From: an uncultured Oscillospiraceae bacterium
GTDB taxonomy: Bacteria; Bacillota; Clostridia; Oscillospirales; Ruminococcaceae
NCBI GenBank assembly: GCA_900546885.1
Contig: UREN01000065.1
Coordinates: forward strand, 1 to 10,288
Length of the DNA stretch: 10,288 nucleotides
Reading direction: 5' to 3'
Made by a program: the position numbers and the translations under genes. This document shows positions 6,748 through 10,288 of this stretch, one piece after another (position 1 is the first letter of the stretch; each line of letters begins with the position of its first letter). The notes under the pieces are model-generated. The model ran no database searches and was not told the DNA's origin. It saw only the letters and a list, made by a program, of their open reading frames with translations.

Positions 6748-6786
6748 GCCGCCCGTGTCGAAATGCACATTTCTGCGGCGTTTTTT
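6748..6786 (+). terminator. rightward terminator-like hairpin in the divergent region
   Basis: GCCGC (6748-6752) pairs with GCGGC (6775-6779). Inside, GAAATG (6760-6765) and CATTTC (6768-6773) form a nearly gapless inverted repeat. TTTTTT (6781-6786) follows one base after the outer arm. The form resembles an intrinsic terminator for a plus-strand transcript, but no plus-strand gene lies upstream. It may insulate the XRE promoter, end a small RNA, or be a protein-binding palindrome. Confidence 0.3.
6756..6762 (+). promoter_or_regulatory. Spo0A-box-like heptamer
   Basis: TGTCGAA matches the core of the Spo0A binding site (0A box) described in Bacillus and clostridia. It lies 38 bp upstream of the -35 of the XRE regulator gene and next to the possible phosphatase promoter. 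The same heptamer also occurs in coding sequence in this window (reverse complement at 5296-5302 and 7218-7224), so a chance match is quite possible. Confidence 0.3.
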
Positions 6787-6800
6787 CGGTGTTTTTCATA

Positions 6801-6829
6801 TTTACAAACGGTTTTCGCTGATTTATAAT
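6801..6829 (+). promoter_or_regulatory. strong sigma-A-type promoter of the XRE regulator gene
   Basis: TTTACA (-35, 6801-6806) and a perfect TATAAT (-10, 6824-6829) are spaced by exactly 17 bp. Transcription would start near 6836, about 49 nt before the start codon. The surroundings are markedly more AT-rich than the rest of the window. Confidence 0.88.
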
Positions 6830-6843
6830 TTACCATACGTAAA
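6829..6843. promoter_or_regulatory. candidate operator overlapping the XRE gene start point
   Basis: TTTAC (6829-6833) and GTAAA (6839-6843) form an inverted repeat with a 5-bp centre, beginning at the last base of the -10 and covering the predicted start point. A half-site TTTAC also begins the -35 (6801-6805). The position suits repression, possibly by the XRE protein itself, as is common for this family. The binding protein is not known from the sequence. Confidence 0.4.
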
Positions 6844-6884
6844 CATTACAGGGGGCAGTATGCCCTTGAAGGGGTAGCGGGTTC

Positions 6885-7595
6885 ATGTCGTCCGATTTCA
6901 GCAGAATCATCACCTTGCTTCGCAAGGAAAAGGGTGTGACGCAGCGCAAGGCCGCGGAGGACCTTGGCGTCTCGCAGGCGCTTTTGTCGCACTATGAAAA
7001 GGGAATACGCGAATGCGGGCTTGATTTTGTGGTGCGCGTGGCAGATTATTACAATGTCTCCTGCGATTACCTGCTGGGCCGCTCGGCAGACCGCAGCGGC
7101 CTCACCCTGCGTGTGGACGAAATCCCGAGCCCCGAGACGGCGAAGGACAGCATTTACCATGGCAGCGTGCTGCCCACGCTGAATAAAAAGCTTATCTCCA
7201 ACAGCCTGAACATTCTGTTCGACAAGCTCAACGCCTGCCCGGACAAGGGCCTGGTGAGCGAGATATCGGCTTTTCTGATGCTGGCCGTGTACAAAATGTT
7301 CCGCCTTCTGTACAATGCGGGGCCCAAAAACGCCGCCAGCCTGTTCAGCGTAAAAAAGAACGTCTATTCCGGCTATTCCGACGCCGCCATGCATGTGGCC
7401 GAGGCCAATGTAAAGGCCATTCTGGCGGGCGAGGACGTGGGCCTGGGCGCGCCGTTGAAAGACACCAGCGCCTTTGCCATGACGACCGAAAGCCTCTCGG
7501 CCGATTACCCGCTGTACGCCACCAGCCTGTTCAACCTCATCCGCACCAGCGAGGCGCGCATTGACGGGCGCGAAAAAGACGAAAAGAAAAAATAA
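6885..7595 (+). CDS. XRE-family helix-turn-helix regulator with unassigned C-terminal domain
   Basis: This encodes 236 residues. An XRE/Cro-type DNA-binding domain fills residues 6-66: the helix-turn-helix is VTQRKAAEDLGVSQALLSHYEKG (18-40), followed by the family's typical VADYYNVSCDYLLGRS (52-67). The remaining 165 residues look mostly helical, do not match a peptidase, ligand-binding or toxin domain I know, and end in a charged tail (DGREKDEKKK). It is probably a cytosolic transcription repressor or activator; targets are unknown. The start at 6885 has GAAGGGGT (6868-6875) 9 nt upstream. It sits behind a strong promoter overlapped by a palindrome, which suggests autoregulation. It converges on abrB. 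Regulators of similar build in Firmicutes include transition-phase factors such as SinR, but SinR is much shorter, so no symbol is given. Confidence 0.92.
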   Translation: MSSDFSRIITLLRKEKGVTQRKAAEDLGVSQALLSHYEKGIRECGLDFVVRVADYYNVSCDYLLGRSADRSGLTLRVDEIPSPETAKDSIYHGSVLPTLNKKLISNSLNILFDKLNACPDKGLVSEISAFLMLAVYKMFRLLYNAGPKNAASLFSVKKNVYSGYSDAAMHVAEANVKAILAGEDVGLGAPLKDTSAFAMTTESLSADYPLYATSLFNLIRTSEARIDGREKDEKKK

Positions 7596-7606
7596 ATTGC
7601 TGCGCA

Positions 7607-7670
7607 GCCCCGGGCCCGTTGGCCGGGGCCGGCCGCCGGGGCGCCTGCCCTGTGTGCGGCCCCCGCAGGC
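7607..7670 (+). repeat. two GC-rich hairpins downstream of the XRE gene
   Basis: GCCCCGG (7607-7613) pairs with CCGGGGC (7623-7629), and GCCTGC (7643-7648) pairs with GCAGGC (7665-7670). Neither is followed by a T tract. They precede the true terminator and may simply stabilise or slow the transcript end. Confidence 0.4.
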
Positions 7671-7677
7671 AACAACC

Positions 7678-7718
7678 AAGCCCCCATGGCGGCCGTTCGG
7701 CCCGCCATGGGGGCTTTT
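7678..7718 (+). terminator. intrinsic terminator of the XRE regulator gene
   Basis: AAGCCCCCATGGCGG (7678-7692) pairs perfectly with 7702-7716 over 15 bp around a 9-nt loop, with TTTT at 7715-7718. It ends the plus-strand transcript. On the minus strand, where abrB converges, the stem is followed only by TTGGTTGTT, a weaker T tract, so it may serve both genes. Confidence 0.88.
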
Positions 7719-7735
7719 GTCTGCTGTGCGGCGGC

Positions 7736-7981
7736 TTATTTCAGCGCGCTGATGGCCTCGCGGCAGGCCTTGCAGATGTTGCGGCCGGCGTAAGAGGCCA
7801 CGTCGTCTGCGCTGCCGCAGAAGACGCATGCGGGCTGATATTTCTTCAGAATGATCCGGTCTTCGTCTACGTATACCTCCAAAGAGGTGTCCTTGTCGAT
7901 GTCCAGGATGCGGCGCAGCTCAATGGGCAGCACCACGCGGCCCAGGCTGTCCACAGGGCGTACGATACCAGTAGATTTCAT
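7736..7981 (-). CDS. abrB: AbrB-family transition-state regulator with C-terminal zinc-ribbon-like tail
   Basis: This encodes 81 residues. Residues 1-49 (MKSTGIVRPVDSLGRVVLPI through EVYVDEDRIILKKY) match the swapped-hairpin DNA-binding domain of B. subtilis AbrB almost position for position, including the conserved Arg8, Arg15, Arg23 and Arg24. AbrB proteins bind as dimers or tetramers and hold down stationary-phase and sporulation genes during growth. The C-terminus differs from B. subtilis AbrB: it carries CVFC (52-55) and CKAC (70-73), a four-cysteine arrangement that should bind zinc, as seen in clostridial AbrB proteins. AAAAGGAG (7988-7995) lies 6 nt before the ATG. It is a single gene behind a perfect consensus promoter with repeats in the leader. 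It might be another AbrB paralogue (SpoVT or Abh type), but SpoVT is about twice as long. Confidence 0.95.
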   Translation of the reverse strand: MKSTGIVRPVDSLGRVVLPIELRRILDIDKDTSLEVYVDEDRIILKKYQPACVFCGSADDVASYAGRNICKACREAISALK

Positions 7982-8012
7982 AGTGCTCTCCTTTTCTGTG
8001 TGTCAGGTGGAT

Positions 8013-8063
8013 ACAAAATCTAGCGAGAAGCGAGTGGTTTTTTCACAGATTTTGTGTTCTCGC
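8013..8063 (-). repeat. interleaved inverted repeats in the abrB leader
   Basis: Reading along the minus-strand transcript the order is GCGAGAA (8063-8057), ACAAAATCT (8055-8047), TTCTCGC (8029-8023), AGATTTTGT (8021-8013). The first pairs with the third (7 bp) and the second with the fourth (9 bp). Both cannot form as simple hairpins at once. They make either two alternative folds or a pseudoknot-type fold. The first element lies at the predicted transcription start. CACA-N5-TGTG (8044-8056) is a further palindrome within. The roles could be an RNA switch, or operators for AbrB or another regulator. Confidence 0.6.
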
Positions 8064-8067
8064 GCTT

Positions 8068-8096
8068 ATTATAGTGGGTTTTACATTTTTTGTCAA
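8068..8096 (-). promoter_or_regulatory. perfect-consensus promoter of abrB
   Basis: On the minus strand TTGACA (8091-8096) and TATAAT (8068-8073) are both perfect and spaced by exactly 17 bp. Transcription would start near 8061, giving a leader of about 80 nt. Such a strong promoter is expected to need repression, as abrB genes are shut off at the end of growth in Bacillus. Confidence 0.93.
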
Positions 8097-8191
8097 TCCT
8101 TGGTAAATAAAGGAAACAAAAAATTCACAGAACTGACACTTTTCCCGCTTTTGCGCGGCGGGCACGAATGCAGGAAGAGCCGCCCGGCCGC

Positions 8192-9217
8192 TTACAGCTG
8201 CAGAAAGCCAATTTTTTTATACACCTTGGCCAGGGTGCGCCGTGCAATGGCGTCTGCGCGCGCGGCGCCCTCGGCCAGCACGCCGTCCAGGTAGCCCTTG
8301 TCTGCCAGCAGGCGGGCATATTCCTCCTGGATGGGCCGCAAAGTGGCAATCACCGCCTCGGCCACGGCCTGTTTGAACTCGCCATAGCCGCGCCCGTCAA
8401 ACTCGCGCTCAATTTCGGCAAAGTTCTTGCCCGTCATCACGCCGTAAATGCTCATCAGGTTGGTGACGCCGGGCTTGTCTGCCCCGGCGCGCACACAGCC
8501 GCCGGAATCGGTGACGGCGCGCTTGAACTTGCGCAGAATGGCATCGGGCGCATCCAGCATGCGCACCACGGCGTTTTCGTTTGTGTCCGATTTGCTCATC
8601 TTCTTCTCTGGCTCCTGCAGGCTCATCACCTTGGCGCCCACCTGCGGAATATAGCCGTCCGGCATGGTAAAGGTGGGCGAATATACGCCGTTGAAGCGCT
8701 GGGCAATGTTGCGCGCCAGCTCCAGATGCTGTTTCTGGTCAATGCCAATGGGCACAAGGTCCGTCTGATACAAAAGGATATCCGCCGCCATCAGAATGGG
8801 ATAGGTAAGCAGGCCGCCGTTGATATCCTCGGGGTGCTTGGCGCTTTTCTCTTTGAACTGATGCATGCGCGTCAGGTCTCCAAAGGGGCAAAAACAGCTC
8901 AGCACCCAAGAGAGCTGTGCGTGTGCAGGCACATGGCTTTGCACAAACACTACGCTTTTTTCGGGGTTGATGCCGCTGGCCAGCAGAAGGGCCGCCGTCT
9001 CGCGCGTCTGGCGGCGCAGTGCCGCGGGGTTTTGCCGCACGGTGATGGCGTGTTCGTCCACCACGGAATAGATGCATTCATATTCGTCCTGCAGCTTGGG
9101 CCAGTTGCGCACCGCCCCCACATAATTGCCCAGGGTGAACACGCCCGTGGGCTGAATGCCGCTGAACACGCGCTTTTTGCGCGGCGCAGCGGTGCTTTGC
9201 GCGCCTGCTTCGCTCAT
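8192..9217 (-). CDS. trpS: tryptophanyl-tRNA synthetase
   Basis: Cytosolic class Ic aminoacyl-tRNA synthetase that charges tRNA-Trp with tryptophan using ATP. The 341 residues are standard for the bacterial TrpS. The HIGH-type motif is in PTGVFTLGNYVGA (23-35, TLGN at 28-31). The Trp/ATP pocket region GGLLTYPILMAADILLYQTD (134-153) and DQKQHLELARN (160-170) are typical, and KMSKS is at 206-210. The start at 9217 has GGAGG (9225-9229) 7 nt upstream; the first 14 residues precede the conserved RVFSGIQPTG. Longer in-frame starts run into the promoter. The leader is about 90 nt and I see no T-box, which often controls trpS in Firmicutes. I see no clear T-tract terminator between its stop and the abrB promoter. 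Confidence 0.97.
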   Translation of the reverse strand: MSEAGAQSTAAPRKKRVFSGIQPTGVFTLGNYVGAVRNWPKLQDEYECIYSVVDEHAITVRQNPAALRRQTRETAALLLASGINPEKSVVFVQSHVPAHAQLSWVLSCFCPFGDLTRMHQFKEKSAKHPEDINGGLLTYPILMAADILLYQTDLVPIGIDQKQHLELARNIAQRFNGVYSPTFTMPDGYIPQVGAKVMSLQEPEKKMSKSDTNENAVVRMLDAPDAILRKFKRAVTDSGGCVRAGADKPGVTNLMSIYGVMTGKNFAEIEREFDGRGYGEFKQAVAEAVIATLRPIQEEYARLLADKGYLDGVLAEGAARADAIARRTLAKVYKKIGFLQL

Positions 9218-9316
9218 TTTATTTCCTCCGTTCTGCCTTCTTCCGCCTGCGGCGCATGGCGCGCGGCCCTGTGCCGCGCGCCCGCCGTGGCGGATGGTTT
9301 TCATAATAACGTACCC

Positions 9317-9345
9317 ATGATAGCACAAACGCCCCTCGCACGCAA
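9317..9345 (-). promoter_or_regulatory. promoter of trpS
   Basis: On the minus strand TTGCGT (-35, 9340-9345) and TATCAT (-10, 9317-9322) are spaced by 17 bp, and TGC precedes the -10 (extended -10). Transcription would start near 9310, about 93 nt before the trpS ATG. Confidence 0.7.
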
Positions 9346-9450
9346 TGCCGCGCACCGCCCCGCCCGCCTGCGCGCGGGCGTAAAATCTTTTGCCCGGCGC
9401 CGCAAACAGACAAAATATGCCGGCCTGCGGGCCCTATCATAAAAGGGCAG

Positions 9451-9479
9451 ATATCCTATGCGCCGCGCGCGCCGGATAT
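9451..9479. repeat. inverted repeat upstream of the spoIIE-like gene
   Basis: ATATCC (9451-9456) and GGATAT (9474-9479) are inverted, with GCGC (9460-9463) and GCGC (9467-9470) inverted inside. It lies 32-60 bp before the start codon, between any promoter and the ribosome binding site. It could be an operator or a leader hairpin. Confidence 0.35.
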
Positions 9480-9510
9480 ACCGAAAACAGGGAAAGCAGG
9501 GGGACGATTC

Positions 9511-10288
9511 ATGAGCGTGAAACTTCGCGAGGCGGCCGCGGCAAAGCTGCCGCAGGGCGCGCTGAGCCCCGCGCGCCTGTGGCCGCTGGCGGGCGGCGCG
9601 GCGGCGCTGGCGGCCGGGTTCTTTGGGGCGGGCGGCCGTATGTTTGGCGGCATGCACCCGCTGGGCCTGTGCGCCGTGGTGGCCGCCCCGGGCCTGCACT
9701 GCCTGCCCGCGGCCGCAGGGGCGGCGCTGGGCTATGCGCTGGGCCTGCCCATTGATGCGGCCGCCCCGTACCTTGTGGCGGCCGCCGTGCTGTGCCTGTG
9801 GCGCGTGTTTGCCCGCGCAGAGGACAACGCGGGCCAAATTGTCGCCTCGGCCGTGGGGGCCGTGGCCTTTTGCACCGTGCGCATGGCGGCGGCGCTGGCG
9901 GGCGGCGAAGGGCTTGCGGCCATTGCCCTGGCCGCGGCCCAGGGCATGCTGATTGTGGGGCTTGGCGCGGCCCTGGGGGCCTGTGCGCGCCGGGTGCGCA
10001 CAGCGCAGGGCTATGCACAGGCGCAGCGTGCGGCCCTGTGCATTCTGTATATGGCGGCGCTTGTGTGCGGGGCGCCCTATTCGGTGCTGGGCCTTTCACC
10101 GGCGCATGTGGCGGCCGGCTTTGTGTGCCTGGCCCAGGCCAAACGCCACGGGGCGCAGGGGGCGGCGCTGTATGCCGCAGCCAGTGCGGTGGCCCTGTGC
10201 GCGGCCAACGGGGCCAATGCGCCGGCCGCGGTGGGCCTTGCCGCCGGCGCACTGGCCGCAGGGCTGCTGCGGCGCGAGGCGCGCGGCG
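9511..10288 (+). CDS. spoIIE: stage II sporulation protein E, N-terminal membrane region (partial, cut by window end)
   Basis: An open frame of at least 259 residues runs off the end of the window. It is almost wholly hydrophobic, with repeated Ala/Gly/Leu/Val membrane segments (roughly 23-41, 48-80, 84-100, 107-131, 136-158, 173-190, 197-211, 216-253) broken by short basic loops such as RRVR (160-163) and KRH (211-213). GFFGAGGRMFGGMHPLG (36-52) and the late GLAAGALAAGLLRREARG (242-259) match conserved parts of the ten-span membrane domain of SpoIIE. SpoIIE goes on to a regulatory region and a PP2C phosphatase that dephosphorylates SpoIIAA to activate sigma-F in the forespore; those parts would lie beyond the window. 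AGGGGGA (9498-9504) sits 6 nt before the ATG. Another polytopic membrane protein is possible, as the phosphatase domain is not visible. Confidence 0.75.
   Translation, partial: MSVKLREAAAAKLPQGALSPARLWPLAGGAAALAAGFFGAGGRMFGGMHPLGLCAVVAAPGLHCLPAAAGAALGYALGLPIDAAAPYLVAAAVLCLWRVFARAEDNAGQIVASAVGAVAFCTVRMAAALAGGEGLAAIALAAAQGMLIVGLGAALGACARRVRTAQGYAQAQRAALCILYMAALVCGAPYSVLGLSPAHVAAGFVCLAQAKRHGAQGAALYAAASAVALCAANGANAPAAVGLAAGALAAGLLRREARG

Noticed and set aside
6860..6877. Five-codon open frame (MPLKG) in the leader of the XRE gene
   Set aside because: The G-run before it is only 4 nt from the ATG and it is too short to judge; a leader peptide cannot be supported.
6846..7829. A 327-residue minus-strand open frame opposite the XRE gene
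   Set aside because: It runs through the XRE gene, its terminator and into abrB in the wrong frame, with no plausible protein features.
8140..8191. Terminator downstream of trpS
   Set aside because: A bulged GC hairpin can be drawn, but no T tract follows on the minus strand; readthrough toward abrB is possible.
9407..9440. Possible promoter for the spoIIE-like gene using TATCAT at 9435-9440
   Set aside because: The only -35-like hexamer (CAGACA, 9407-9412) is 22 bp away and poor; no convincing promoter can be named.
8168..9442. A 424-residue plus-strand open frame opposite trpS
   Set aside because: Antisense to trpS over nearly its whole length, with shadow-type composition and no family match.
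9218..9510. T-box leader for trpS
   Set aside because: The predicted leader is only about 90 nt and lacks the conserved T-box sequence AGGGTGG-ACCGCG and an antiterminator/terminator pair.
1..10288. CRISPR array, insertion sequence, prophage, toxin-antitoxin or defence genes
   Set aside because: No regular repeats with spacers, no transposase or integrase motifs and no small paired toxin-like genes were seen; the composition is even apart from short AT-rich promoters.

Overview
The window is GC-rich chromosomal DNA, most likely from a Gram-positive anaerobe of the class Clostridia, probably a high-GC Oscillospiraceae (Ruminococcaceae) of the Faecalibacterium / Gemmiger / Subdoligranulum type. 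This placement is inference. It rests on a clostridial AbrB with a C-terminal zinc-ribbon-like CxxC/CxxC tail, a short ProB without a PUA domain, the membrane part of the sporulation phosphatase SpoIIE, strong AGGAGG-type ribosome binding sites and sigma-A-like promoters. No mobile element, CRISPR array, tRNA or rRNA was found. Gene density is high and most content is housekeeping.

Layout. (1) 1-917: an intergenic region with an extended -10 promoter and a roughly 220-nt leader carrying a terminator-like hairpin, followed by a small lipoprotein of unknown function (351-917). It ends at a perfect 17-bp bidirectional terminator. (2) 1009-2822, minus strand: a GNAT acetyltransferase and the ribosome-associated GTPase HflX, joined by an ATGA overlap and driven from a promoter at 2886-2915. 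(3) 2972-5880, plus strand: a divergent promoter, then proB (TTG start), proA (ATGA overlap) and a single-pass membrane protein of unknown function, probably one operon. ProB and ProA make glutamate-5-semialdehyde for proline. It ends at a hairpin shared with the convergent gene. (4) 5980-6609, minus strand: a histidine phosphatase (phosphoglycerate-mutase-like). (5) 6610-6884: a divergent control region with a near-consensus promoter, palindromes and a Spo0A-box-like heptamer. (6) 6885-7595, plus strand: an XRE-family regulator with an unrecognised C-terminal domain. (7) 7736-7981, minus strand: the AbrB-family regulator, behind a perfect-consensus promoter and interleaved inverted repeats. 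(8) 8192-9217, minus strand: trpS. (9) 9511-10288, plus strand: the start of a polytopic membrane protein matching the N-terminal region of SpoIIE, cut by the window end.

Functional reading. A metabolic half (proline synthesis, HflX/GNAT) adjoins a half with transition-state and sporulation genes (XRE regulator, AbrB, SpoIIE). The most notable non-coding signals are the abrB leader, the divergent region in front of the XRE gene and the leader of the lipoprotein. No gene here is clearly part of a new multi-gene system. The least described items are the third gene of the proBA operon, the lipoprotein and the C-terminal domain of the XRE regulator.
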